Of a stretch of DNA of 36,257 nucleotides, positions 7,922-15,904 are shown piece after piece. The translations under genes were made by a program, and so were the position numbers. Source of the DNA: an uncultured Pelagibacteraceae bacterium (GTDB taxonomy: Bacteria > Pseudomonadota > Alphaproteobacteria > Pelagibacterales > AG-422-B15); contig CABYLU010000009.1 of NCBI GenBank assembly GCA_902519835.1, forward strand, positions 1 to 36,257, given 5' to 3'. How positions within the stretch are numbered: the stretch's first letter is position 1; every line of letters begins with the position of its first letter. The notes under the pieces were generated by a model, which did not search any database, was not told the origin of the DNA, and was given only the letters and a program-made list of their open reading frames with translations.

Positions 7922-9145
7922 ATGAATTATATCATTGCAAACACAGTCATAATCCTCTTTTTTCTTTTATCGCCATTGAATGCCCACTACTTTAGTGAGT
8001 CATTCTCTAAATGGAACGTTGTAGATAACAAAGTTGAGGCAAATTTTTCTCTTTTAACACTTGAGTCCACTCGTATTTTTCAAGTTGAAAACTACCAGAA
8101 GATTATGTTTGAAGAGAATTTGAGTGAGACCGATGTATTCAAAATCTACCTCAGCCAGCATCTCAAAGTCACCTCAGAAGGCAAAAGTTGTTCTCTTGTT
8201 GATGAAATTAAAGAATTAAATTCTCAAGAAGGAAGTTTAAATCTCTCACTAAATTTTGAATGTCCATCAAACAAAGAAATAAAAATTATAAATAATGCGA
8301 TGTTTAATCTTGTTCAAAGTCATATTCATATAGCACGTATCTACATTGATAATAATTTATATACTGAAAAAGCCTTATTTTTTAATGATCAGTCAATTGA
8401 TTTAAATGAAGAAAAGGAAAATAATAGCTTCTCGAATAGTTTTTATAAATTTTTCTCATTGGGTCTTGATCATATTCTAAGTGGCTATGATCACTTGCTA
8501 TTTATTCTTGGACTGTTGCTTTTAGTAACAAATTTAAAACGATTGCTTCTGGTAATCACGGGATTCACTATTGGACACAGTTTAACTCTATCACTTTCAG
8601 TAATAAACATTATCCAAGTAAAATCCTCTTTAGTTGAAGCATTAATTGGTTATACAATAATGTTCGTCGGCTTGGAATATTTGTATAAAGAAAATAATGA
8701 TCATAGAGTAAGTATGATCTTTATAACGACGCTAAGTTTATTACTTTTAATATTTGGTAATTTAATCAATCCAAATTTTCCGTATTTCTTAATATTAGGA
8801 ATACTTCTATTTTCTCTAGGTTATTTTTACTTACTTAAAAATTTAAATTCAGAAAATAATTTGTTATCTATTATAACAATTATTTTTGGACTTATTCATG
8901 GATTTGGTTTTGGAGGATTTTTACTTGGCTCAAAAATAAGTAGTGAAAATATTTTCTCTGGATTATTAGGTTTCAATTTAGGTGTAGAAGTAGGTCAGAT
9001 AATTTTTGTCTTATTAATTTTATTAATATACAAATTATTAATGACATTAAAAATTACAAAAATAATAGAAGTCATGAAAAATCTTTCATTCTTTGCGGTT
9101 GTTTTCTTTGGTTTCTTCTTTTTTATTCAAAGACTCATAGCTTAA
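7922..9145 (+). CDS. HupE/UreJ family membrane protein with N-terminal exported domain
   Basis: This 407-residue protein has a signal peptide (IILFFLLSPLNAHYF) and an extracytoplasmic domain of about 150 residues. A membrane domain of some seven helices begins near residue 175. It carries the conserved histidine motif of the HupE/UreJ_2 family, GLDHILSGYDHLLF (H184, H191), then GFTIGHS (H219), LIHGFGFGG (H326) and NLGVEVGQ. HupE and UreJ relatives are linked to nickel or cobalt transport; this long form is of unproven function. No hydrogenase or urease genes are in the window. It is translated 3 bases after the PPIase-like gene. Its stop shares the palindrome TTAA with that of the convergent DUF3429 gene. 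Confidence 0.85.
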   Translation: MNYIIANTVIILFFLLSPLNAHYFSESFSKWNVVDNKVEANFSLLTLESTRIFQVENYQKIMFEENLSETDVFKIYLSQHLKVTSEGKSCSLVDEIKELNSQEGSLNLSLNFECPSNKEIKIINNAMFNLVQSHIHIARIYIDNNLYTEKALFFNDQSIDLNEEKENNSFSNSFYKFFSLGLDHILSGYDHLLFILGLLLLVTNLKRLLLVITGFTIGHSLTLSLSVINIIQVKSSLVEALIGYTIMFVGLEYLYKENNDHRVSMIFITTLSLLLLIFGNLINPNFPYFLILGILLFSLGYFYLLKNLNSENNLLSIITIIFGLIHGFGFGGFLLGSKISSENIFSGLLGFNLGVEVGQIIFVLLILLIYKLLMTLKITKIIEVMKNLSFFAVVFFGFFFFIQRLIA

Positions 9146-9591
9146 AAAACAAATAAAAACATCAAGCTCGTAATAACTATCACTATTGATGAAAGAGATA
9201 TTCTCATTGTTATAAACCATAATTGTGAGATTTTTTGCTGTTGATACAAGTAATAATCATGAACGGCAGATATTAGAAAGCTTACAAGAATTAAACCTAA
9301 TGAGAGACTTAAATTCTCAATACTCAAAAGTGCAGCCCAAGCAATCAATGGAGGCATAACAGAAATAAAAAGTGGAATAAAGACGTAGTAAATTTTGTCA
9401 GCAAAAGCTGTGATTAGGCCCCACTGAATACCGCCCAGAAATGATGAGATGATTGCTGCATATGCAACATAAATAAATAAAAGTAATCCATACAATTCTT
9501 CAGTTGGAGGTGATATTGCGCATGCAATTAAAATTAAGATAAATGGAATTAATCCAAGTCCACCTAAAATAAATGATTGTTTTTGGCCCAT
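9142..9591 (-). CDS. DUF3429 family integral membrane protein
   Basis: The 149-residue product is almost entirely hydrophobic, with about five predicted membrane helices. The family pattern is visible: LGGLGLIPF at the start, then YAAIISSFLGGIQWG, and a later histidine in AVHDYYLYQ. The function of DUF3429 is unknown. It starts 2 bases after the stop of the sulfatase-like lipoprotein gene and is almost certainly co-transcribed with it. Its stop overlaps that of hupE in a shared TTAA. Confidence 0.8.
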   Translation of the reverse strand: MGQKQSFILGGLGLIPFILILIACAISPPTEELYGLLLFIYVAYAAIISSFLGGIQWGLITAFADKIYYVFIPLFISVMPPLIAWAALLSIENLSLSLGLILVSFLISAVHDYYLYQQQKISQLWFITMRISLSSIVIVITSLMFLFVF

Positions 9592-9593
9592 AA

Positions 9594-11309
9594 CTAGTCA
9601 GTAAATAATCCCAAGAATTTTAGAAATTCAAGTTTTCCACCTTCTACTTCGATCGTGTTATTTGCTAGGAGAAGAGAGATAGCAGCTACATTTTTTAGAC
9701 CGGCAAATACTTCCTTAAGAGTTTGTTGATCAGTGATGACTTTAACTTCAGCACTAGAATCTGGTATTTTACTTAACTGGGCTACTCCTTTTCTTATATG
9801 TATAGTGTATACTTCTTCGCTATCGATAAATCTAAATTCATATTTTTTTGTTATTTCAACAGATTTATCCGCGTTAAGATTTACTGGAAGTGACTTCATT
9901 ATTGCCTTCATTGGTGTGGCCTGTAATTGTTCAGACGTAACTCTATTCGGAGTTGATGGATTTACATCAATTTCATTCCTTAATTCACCTGCAACTGTTT
10001 TATAAAAATAGTAATCGTTAGATGCAAGTTGAAACTTGGCTAATTGATCGGCTGCTGCAGCTTTTATATTTTTGGCTTGTGTATTGTTTGCATCAAGTGC
10101 GATTAACATATCTGCTAGTTCCAAGGCCCACTGATATTCTCCATTATCGAGAGCATTTTGTGCCTCATCAGATATTTTGGTTTGCCTTTGAGCCATAACC
10201 TCTAGTTTTTTAGCTCTCTCTTCAACAGTCAGAGGATGAAGGTCAGATATGTTTCCACTAAACCAGCCAATATACCCACTAAATGTTGATCTAACATAAG
10301 ACGATATAGAGCCATAAAAAGGTTGTAAGTATGGAGACTCAGCTAGGTGCTTTGGTAATTTTACTTTTTGCACAATCTCATCAGGCGTTAATCCTTTATT
10401 TGCATATCTTATAGTTTGGTCATGAACAAACTGAATGCCATCTCTATAATCAGTGAGAGCTTTTTCTACATTTTCTTTTCCACTTATAGGACGCGAGTGA
10501 CTTGGAACCAGATGCTCCGCATTAAGTAATCTGATTTTATCGAGACTATCGACCCATTCCATAGGATTTCTAAATTTTGTTCCTCTTATTGCGTATAAAT
10601 TTGCGAATGATCTATAAAAATTATCACCAACCATCACAGCTTTTTTCTTTGGTATCCACACATATAGATGATCATCTGTCTCACCAGGCACATGTGCTAA
10701 GACAAATGTAAGATTATCAATTTCAATAGTTAACTCATCATCAAAAAGTATAGTTGGTCTGACAAGGCCAAGTGTTTCTTGATCATTAATTTCTAAAAAT
10801 CCTCCAATGCCTTGATGAACTATTTCTTCCTCGGGTAGAGGTATTCCAAACTGCCTTGCCGATCTTTGAAAGATTATAGGTCTTATAGTTGTTGCTATAT
10901 TATCTAAATTATAAATTATATTTTCTTGCGCATATATTTCTGTTTCATTTTCGTTATAGAAAACAGTTGCACCACCAAGATGATCTAAATGATTATGAGT
11001 GTAAACGATAGCTACAATTGGTTTTTCTGAAATTTCTCTAAAATCTTGATATAATTCTTCCGCTCTTTCAACAGAACCCAATGTATCAACAATTACTAAA
11101 CTGTTTTCCGTTTCAATCATAATTGAGTTCGCAAGGCCATATCCTACGCCAACATAAATATCCTCGGTTACTTCAATTAAATCCTTTTTAAATTCTTTTT
11201 TATGCTCCTGAGACAATCCTTGATCTGAGCTAAATGTCTCATTAGACTGGTTTTGATCACCACATGAAACCAAAAAAGTAAAAAAGAAAAAGCTTATTAA
11301 TATTTTCAT
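9594..11309 (-). CDS. alkylsulfatase-like metallo-beta-lactamase-fold lipoprotein
   Basis: This 571-residue protein resembles the type III (BDS1/SdsA1-like) alkylsulfatases, zinc enzymes that hydrolyse alkyl sulfate esters. The N-terminus is a lipoprotein signal with lipobox LVSC (C16), so it is tethered to an envelope membrane. The zinc motif THNHLDHLGG supplies H105, H107, D109 and H110. Further on are HVPGETDDH, GDNFYRSFANLYAIRG and PSHSRPISG, which match the sulfatase subgroup with GETDD and GDN in place of the glutamates of SdsA1. The region after about 370 fits the usual helical dimerisation part and an SCP2-like C-terminal domain. Sulfated detergents, sulfated lipids or other esters could be the substrate. 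DUF3429 follows in the same unit. Confidence 0.82.
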   Translation of the reverse strand: MKILISFFFFTFLVSCGDQNQSNETFSSDQGLSQEHKKEFKKDLIEVTEDIYVGVGYGLANSIMIETENSLVIVDTLGSVERAEELYQDFREISEKPIVAIVYTHNHLDHLGGATVFYNENETEIYAQENIIYNLDNIATTIRPIIFQRSARQFGIPLPEEEIVHQGIGGFLEINDQETLGLVRPTILFDDELTIEIDNLTFVLAHVPGETDDHLYVWIPKKKAVMVGDNFYRSFANLYAIRGTKFRNPMEWVDSLDKIRLLNAEHLVPSHSRPISGKENVEKALTDYRDGIQFVHDQTIRYANKGLTPDEIVQKVKLPKHLAESPYLQPFYGSISSYVRSTFSGYIGWFSGNISDLHPLTVEERAKKLEVMAQRQTKISDEAQNALDNGEYQWALELADMLIALDANNTQAKNIKAAAADQLAKFQLASNDYYFYKTVAGELRNEIDVNPSTPNRVTSEQLQATPMKAIMKSLPVNLNADKSVEITKKYEFRFIDSEEVYTIHIRKGVAQLSKIPDSSAEVKVITDQQTLKEVFAGLKNVAAISLLLANNTIEVEGGKLEFLKFLGLFTD

Positions 11310-11355
11310 GAATTGATTATTAAGAAATAAGTATTGAAATATTTTCTACGAAAAA

Positions 11356-12231
11356 ATGAAAAAATACAACAATGAAATTTTTGGTGCAATTTGTCTTCTA
11401 GCGGCTGGATTTTTTTTAAGTTTTGGTGGATTACTTATCAGGCTTGTAGATGACGCAACTACAATGCAAGTAACTTCCTATAGATCGATTACATTTTGCT
11501 TAGTAGCTTTAATTTATATTTTAATAAAATTTAAATCTGAAACACCAAAGGCCTTTATTAATATTGGTAAAGACGGATTACTACTTGCTGTAATTTTAGG
11601 ACTAAGTAATATTTTTTTTGTTTTTGGGATGAGTAACACTTCAGTTGCGAATGCTGTTTTTTTAATGAGTACTGGACCTCTCTGGGCTGCCTTAGCTAGT
11701 TATTTTTTTCTAAAAAAAATTGTTGGCACTAAAACTATTGTTGCAATAGCAGGGTCGATGATTGGAATTGCAATTATGTTTTCCCAGGGATTAGAAACAG
11801 CTAACAGTCTTGGTAATTTAATCATACTTGGTGTTCCAATTTGTTTTGCATTACAGCTCACGTTAATTAATAGACGGTCAGATGTTGACTTTATGCCATC
11901 AACTTTTCTTTCAGGTATATTGGTTATCATTGTTGGCTTATTAATTATTCAAGACCATTCGATAAGTACGAGAGACTTATTGCTTGTTTTATTCATGGGT
12001 GCATTTCAAGTAGGTCTTGGTTTTATGTTTATTACAATTGGATCACGCTATATTCCTCCCCATCGAGCGGCTTTGTATATTTTATTAGAACCTGTCTTGG
12101 CTCCAATTTGGGCATGGGCTGGTGTTGGTGAGAAACCTCCGATGATAGAATTAGTTGGTGGCCTTATAGTTTTTGCATTTGTAACGTGGAGACTTGTGGA
12201 TCAGTTTATTGAGAAAGAAAAAATTAATTAA
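11356..12231 (+). CDS. EamA/DMT-superfamily transporter
   Basis: The 291-residue protein has ten predicted membrane helices arranged as two tandem EamA repeats, the standard drug/metabolite transporter fold of the inner membrane. Typical segments are SFGGLLIRLV with the following YRSITF, SVANAVFLMSTGPLWAAL at the end of repeat one, and HRAALYILLEPVLAPIWAW in repeat two. The substrate cannot be deduced; members export amino acids, nucleotides or metabolites. It is divergent from the sulfatase-like gene with only 46 bases between, so both promoters must be very compact. Its TAA shares the bases TTAA with the stop of the convergent yciB. Confidence 0.85.
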   Translation: MKKYNNEIFGAICLLAAGFFLSFGGLLIRLVDDATTMQVTSYRSITFCLVALIYILIKFKSETPKAFINIGKDGLLLAVILGLSNIFFVFGMSNTSVANAVFLMSTGPLWAALASYFFLKKIVGTKTIVAIAGSMIGIAIMFSQGLETANSLGNLIILGVPICFALQLTLINRRSDVDFMPSTFLSGILVIIVGLLIIQDHSISTRDLLLVLFMGAFQVGLGFMFITIGSRYIPPHRAALYILLEPVLAPIWAWAGVGEKPPMIELVGGLIVFAFVTWRLVDQFIEKEKIN

Positions 12232-12770
12232 TTATCGGCCAAGTTTTTTTGTATAAAAAATGCTTGTGAGAAAATAAATATAAAAGTAAGACCCATAATT
12301 CCAAATAATTTGAAGTTTACCCAAACTGCATCAGAAAAATTTCGATAAACTATTTCATTGGCAGCTGCCAAGAATAGGAAAAAATAAGCCCATCTTTTAC
12401 TTAATTGTATCCAGCCATAATCAGTGAGTTTTATTGCAGTACCCATTAAAGACTTTAATAGTGGCTTTTTAAAATATAAACCTCCAAATAATACAAAAGA
12501 AAAAATGAGATTAACCAAGGTAACCTTAAATTTAATAAAAAAGGGATCATTGAAATATATTGTTAAAGCTCCAAAAATAAATATTAAAATAGTGCTAAAC
12601 AACAGCATTGGAGAAACTTTTCGGTCTATAATGTATGATCCTACAATTGCAACTCCTGCAGCAATCATTAGAGGAAGAATAGCTTCTTCAATTTTACCAG
12701 TCTTAATAAAAAAATAAAAAAATACTACAAGAGGGCCGAGCTCAAATACTTGTTTTAGTGAACTTCTCAT
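12228..12770 (-). CDS. yciB: YciB/IspZ septation protein A
   Basis: This 180-residue inner-membrane protein of the YciB (IspZ, intracellular septation protein A) family is involved in cell-envelope integrity and division. Features matching the family are the opening FELGPLVVFFYFFIKTGKI, the central FGALTIYFNDPFFIKFK, then WIQLSKRWAYFFLFLAAANE and VWVNFKLFG near the end. About five or six membrane helices are predicted. It begins 10 bases after hspQ and is the last gene of the long minus-strand run that starts at chvI. Confidence 0.88.
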   Translation of the reverse strand: MRSSLKQVFELGPLVVFFYFFIKTGKIEEAILPLMIAAGVAIVGSYIIDRKVSPMLLFSTILIFIFGALTIYFNDPFFIKFKVTLVNLIFSFVLFGGLYFKKPLLKSLMGTAIKLTDYGWIQLSKRWAYFFLFLAAANEIVYRNFSDAVWVNFKLFGIMGLTFIFIFSQAFFIQKNLADN

Positions 12771-12780
12771 TAAATTTAAT

Positions 12781-13107
12781 TTAGTTATGTTTTGTCTTAG
12801 AAATATATTTTCCGTTTTTTATTCCAGTAAACATCTCTTTAACAAGTGGATGTGAAACAGGATCATCTGTTTCATCTGGTAATAAATTTTGTTGAGAGAC
12901 GTAAGCAACATAAGAAGGTTGGCTAGGTGCTTCGGCCAACAGATGATAAAAAGGTTGATCTTTTCTAGGTCTCACTTGCAATGGAATAGATTGATACCAT
13001 TCTTCAGTATTATTAAATTCTGGATCAACATCAAAAATTACGCCTCTAAAGTCAAAGTACTTGTGCTTTACAATAGAACCTATTTGAAATTTTGCTTTAT
13101 TAATCAT
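12781..13107 (-). CDS. hspQ: HspQ, hemimethylated-DNA-binding / Lon-specificity factor family
   Basis: The protein has 108 residues from the ATG at 13107, against about 105 in E. coli. The frame extends to a TTG at 13143, but the family normally begins just before the AKFQIGSIVKH segment, so I use the internal ATG. Family motifs include HKYFDFRGVIFDVDPEF, PFYHLLAE and YVSQQNLL. In enterobacteria HspQ modulates Lon-dependent proteolysis and binds damaged regulators; whether that holds here is inference. It follows the DsbA-like gene by 62 bases and precedes yciB by 10. Confidence 0.9.
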   Translation of the reverse strand: MINKAKFQIGSIVKHKYFDFRGVIFDVDPEFNNTEEWYQSIPLQVRPRKDQPFYHLLAEAPSQPSYVAYVSQQNLLPDETDDPVSHPLVKEMFTGIKNGKYISKTKHN

Positions 13108-13169
13108 TAATAAAGAGGTTACTGTATTCGTGATGAAATTCAAGTATCGAAATTTTATTTATGAAATAA

Positions 13170-13769
13170 CTATTTAACTAAGTTACTTAACACTTCGTAT
13201 TTAATATACCCGGGATAAATCGAATCATTAATTACAGATGCCGGGGTTCCTCTTAATCCTAAACTTTGTGCTAATTTAAAATTTTCATTAATCACTGCAT
13301 TTTCAGTTTGAGCCAACGCCTGATTAAAAATTATCTCACCATCAAAATTGTTTTCATTTAATAGAGTGATTATTGAATCTTTTTTCATCCTTGGTCCAAG
13401 TTTCATTAATCCATTATGAATATCAAAATACATTTCAGGATAATTATCCCAAATAATTAGTGCAATTTTTGCTGCCGTATCCGAAATGTCACCAAAAATT
13501 GGCCATTCAAGATAGACAATTTTTACATTTTCTGACTCGTTTAATATTTTTTCAAAATCTTTTGCCTGTTTTGCACAATAACCACACCTATAATCAAAAA
13601 ATTCTACAACGGTTATTTCTGCATCACTGTTTCCAACTGTTGGGAGAGCGCTCGCTTCATGATTTCGAAGTATGAAACTTGCAAGATTTTGGTCACTTTG
13701 TGCAGATGCTATAGTTGAGATAATTATTAGAAGTGTAGTGATTATAAATATATTTAATCTTTTTATCAT
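13170..13769 (-). CDS. DsbA-family periplasmic thiol-disulfide oxidoreductase
   Basis: This 199-residue exported protein has a signal peptide ending ISTIASAQS (about residue 23). The thioredoxin-like active site is FFDYRCGYCAKQ (Cys-Gly-Tyr-Cys), and the cis-proline loop is RGTPASV near the C-terminus. The layout matches the Com1/DsbA-like group common in Alphaproteobacteria. It would form or isomerise disulfides in periplasmic proteins. A cysteine-rich candidate client, the DUF3604 protein, lies elsewhere in the window, but that link is speculation. Its ATG overlaps the stop of the murU-like gene by four bases, so the two are translationally coupled. Confidence 0.88.
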   Translation of the reverse strand: MIKRLNIFIITTLLIIISTIASAQSDQNLASFILRNHEASALPTVGNSDAEITVVEFFDYRCGYCAKQAKDFEKILNESENVKIVYLEWPIFGDISDTAAKIALIIWDNYPEMYFDIHNGLMKLGPRMKKDSIITLLNENNFDGEIIFNQALAQTENAVINENFKLAQSLGLRGTPASVINDSIYPGYIKYEVLSNLVK

Positions 13770-14458
13770 GATTTATCGTTGTATTTTCTTAAAGCCGCTG
13801 TAGTACCAAGATGTAAAACATTTTTATTGAATTTGTAGCCTTTGATCAAATTTTTTGAGATTAAATCATCCCATACTTGATTAATTGAAAAAACGCTATT
13901 TTTTAAGTCTTTGAATGCTTCTTTTCTAATAATCTGAGCACCATTAAATACGTAGCCTTTACTAGTCGTGTCATTATATCTTTGTATATGGTCATCTTTC
14001 GTAAACGAAAAATCACCTTTACCATCATAACCACTTATAAGATCTTTTGGCGTTAAAGCAAGTAACGACATTGTATCTTTTGGAAAACTCTCTATCATTT
14101 CTCTAAAGAAAACAGTGTCTTCATGTTTCCATAAATTGTCACAATTTAAAATAAAGACATGTTCTATTTTATTTTCATCCATTATTTTTTTTATTCCACC
14201 TCCAGTATCTAACAGACAATCTGTTTCATCAGATATCTTGATTTTTGGATTATTTAGATTTATCAAATACGATATAATTTGATCAGATTTGTAGTGAACA
14301 TTTATAAAAATTTCCTCAAAGCCTAACTCTTCCATAATATTTATTGAATATTCTATAAATGGTTTTCCATTCACCGCTATTAGTGGCTTAGGTAAATTTG
14401 AAGAATATTCTCTTACCCTTTTGCCTAACCCTGCAGCAAGAATGATTGAAGACTTCAT
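13766..14458 (-). CDS. murU: MurU-like nucleotidyltransferase (N-acetylmuramate-1-phosphate uridylyltransferase)
   Basis: The 230-residue nucleotidyl-transferase fold opens with LAAGLGKRVREYSSNLPKPL, the nucleotide-binding loop with its conserved arginine and lysine. It continues with INVHYKSDQI and a metal-site motif FILNCDNLW. In the known MurNAc recycling route, AmgK makes MurNAc-1-phosphate and MurU converts it to UDP-MurNAc, by-passing de novo MurA/MurB. The preceding gene is the amgK homologue, and the start overlaps its stop by four bases, so coupling is tight. Similar enzymes use glucose or mannose phosphates, so the context carries much of the assignment. Confidence 0.85.
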   Translation of the reverse strand: MKSSIILAAGLGKRVREYSSNLPKPLIAVNGKPFIEYSINIMEELGFEEIFINVHYKSDQIISYLINLNNPKIKISDETDCLLDTGGGIKKIMDENKIEHVFILNCDNLWKHEDTVFFREMIESFPKDTMSLLALTPKDLISGYDGKGDFSFTKDDHIQRYNDTTSKGYVFNGAQIIRKEAFKDLKNSVFSINQVWDDLISKNLIKGYKFNKNVLHLGTTAALRKYNDKS

Positions 14459-15435
14459 GTTTGCAGCTCTTTTATTTGTAATTCTTCAATCCACTTCTTC
14501 ATGTCAAAAAATAGTGAAGATTTTAAATTTGATTTAATAAAATTAAAAGTTGCAGGAAGATACTCTAAGTATCTTGCTTTTCCATCTCTAATCGAAAGTC
14601 TATTAAATATTCCAAGAATTTTTAGGTTTCTTTGAAGTGAAAAAAAGTTGATTTCTCTGAGAACCATCTCATAATTTTCATTCGTAATATTTATATAATA
14701 TTTAAGCAATTCATCTTTTTCATTTTCATTTAAAGGCATACGTACATCCTCCAATAACGAAGCAAGATCATAAAATGATGAACCTAATAATGCATCTTGA
14801 AAATCTATTAAACCAACTTGTTTTAACGGCTCCTTATGATCCTTTAGAATTAAATTATCAACGTGGTAGTCTCTAAGAACAAGAGTATCGTTGTGAGATT
14901 TAATATTTAAAAAAGCTTGTTGTAGAATTTGATAAAATTCCTCTCTTTTTTTGTTACTGATCTGCATTCTAAGTTTTTGCTCAATAAACCATTCAATAAA
15001 TAAAATTGACTCTCTATATAGCTCCTCAAAGTTATATGTTGTTAATTTGCTTAAAGAAGATTTATTTTGATTGGATTTAATCTTTATATCAATAAGGACA
15101 TCTATTGCTTTCTTGTATAAATCTTTTTTATTTTCTTTATTCATATATTTAGAAAAAATTTTATCTCCAAAGTCCTCAAGTAGAATGAAACCTTCTTTGT
15201 TATTTACGTCTATTATCTTTGGAGCACTTAGATTAAATGAATGAAGTATTGTTGCAATTTGTGAAAATTTTGAAACTGACTCGCCCTTTTCAGGTGCTGC
15301 ATCCATAACAAGGATATTATTTTCTAATCTATAATATTTTCTAAAAGATGCATCACTTCTGATCACTACTAAATTTTTGGTAGAGATTTTCTGTTTCTCT
15401 AAATATAATAATAGCTGATTGAAACGATTATCCAT
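14455..15435 (-). CDS. amgK: AmgK-like anomeric sugar kinase (aminoglycoside phosphotransferase fold)
   Basis: This 326-residue cytoplasmic kinase phosphorylates the anomeric carbon of MurNAc/GlcNAc for cell-wall recycling. The glycine-loop equivalent is SDASFRKYYRL and the segment VMDAAPEKGE is typical of AmgK. The catalytic loop is LVLRDYHVDNLIL with the aspartate and asparagine in place, followed by the Mg-binding GLIDFQDALLG. Neighbours agree: tsaE upstream overlaps by 8 bases and murU downstream by 4. The tsaE-amgK-murU order is a conserved alphaproteobacterial arrangement. Confidence 0.9.
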   Translation of the reverse strand: MDNRFNQLLLYLEKQKISTKNLVVIRSDASFRKYYRLENNILVMDAAPEKGESVSKFSQIATILHSFNLSAPKIIDVNNKEGFILLEDFGDKIFSKYMNKENKKDLYKKAIDVLIDIKIKSNQNKSSLSKLTTYNFEELYRESILFIEWFIEQKLRMQISNKKREEFYQILQQAFLNIKSHNDTLVLRDYHVDNLILKDHKEPLKQVGLIDFQDALLGSSFYDLASLLEDVRMPLNENEKDELLKYYINITNENYEMVLREINFFSLQRNLKILGIFNRLSIRDGKARYLEYLPATFNFIKSNLKSSLFFDMKKWIEELQIKELQT

Positions 15436-15877
15436 CGATTTTTAAATTTTTAAACCTACCAAATTTTTTTATACCAACATTTCGAGTATTGTTTTTTAAA
15501 ATTTTAAATAATATTTCTATTCGATCTGTTGGAAGAATTTCTTTGAATTTATCAGACCATTCTATTAAGCATGCATCGTCAAATGTAGACTCCATAAAAT
15601 TTAACTCAACTAACTCTGCAGCTGAATTTAGTCTATAAAAATCAAAATGATTAATTTTAATATTTCTATGTTCATACACCTGCAATAAGGTGAAGGTTGG
15701 ACTTGGTATTTCTTTTATTTTTGCATCTTTTAAATACTCTTGAATAAAATACCTACTGAATGTGGTTTTTCCAGATCCTAAATTACCATTAAGACAAATT
15801 ACTATATTGCTACCTTTAGAAAACTTGACTAATTTTCTAGCTAAAAGTTGAGTATCTCTCTCATTTTTCAGAAGCAT
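15428..15877 (-). CDS. tsaE: TsaE, ATPase of the tRNA t6A modification complex
   Basis: The 149-residue P-loop protein (YjeE family) acts with TsaB, TsaD and TsaC in making N6-threonylcarbamoyl-adenosine at tRNA position 37. The Walker A loop GNLGSGKTTF spans 31-40. The family motifs SPTFTL (59-64), FDFYRL (D79) and IEWSDK (E106-W107) all follow in order. Length is normal for TsaE. The 3' end overlaps amgK by 8 bases, and ahcY lies 27 bases upstream on the same strand. Confidence 0.93.
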   Translation of the reverse strand: MLLKNERDTQLLARKLVKFSKGSNIVICLNGNLGSGKTTFSRYFIQEYLKDAKIKEIPSPTFTLLQVYEHRNIKINHFDFYRLNSAAELVELNFMESTFDDACLIEWSDKFKEILPTDRIEILFKILKNNTRNVGIKKFGRFKNLKIDG

Positions 15878-15904
15878 AAATAAACTCTAACACTAAAATA
15901 AAAT

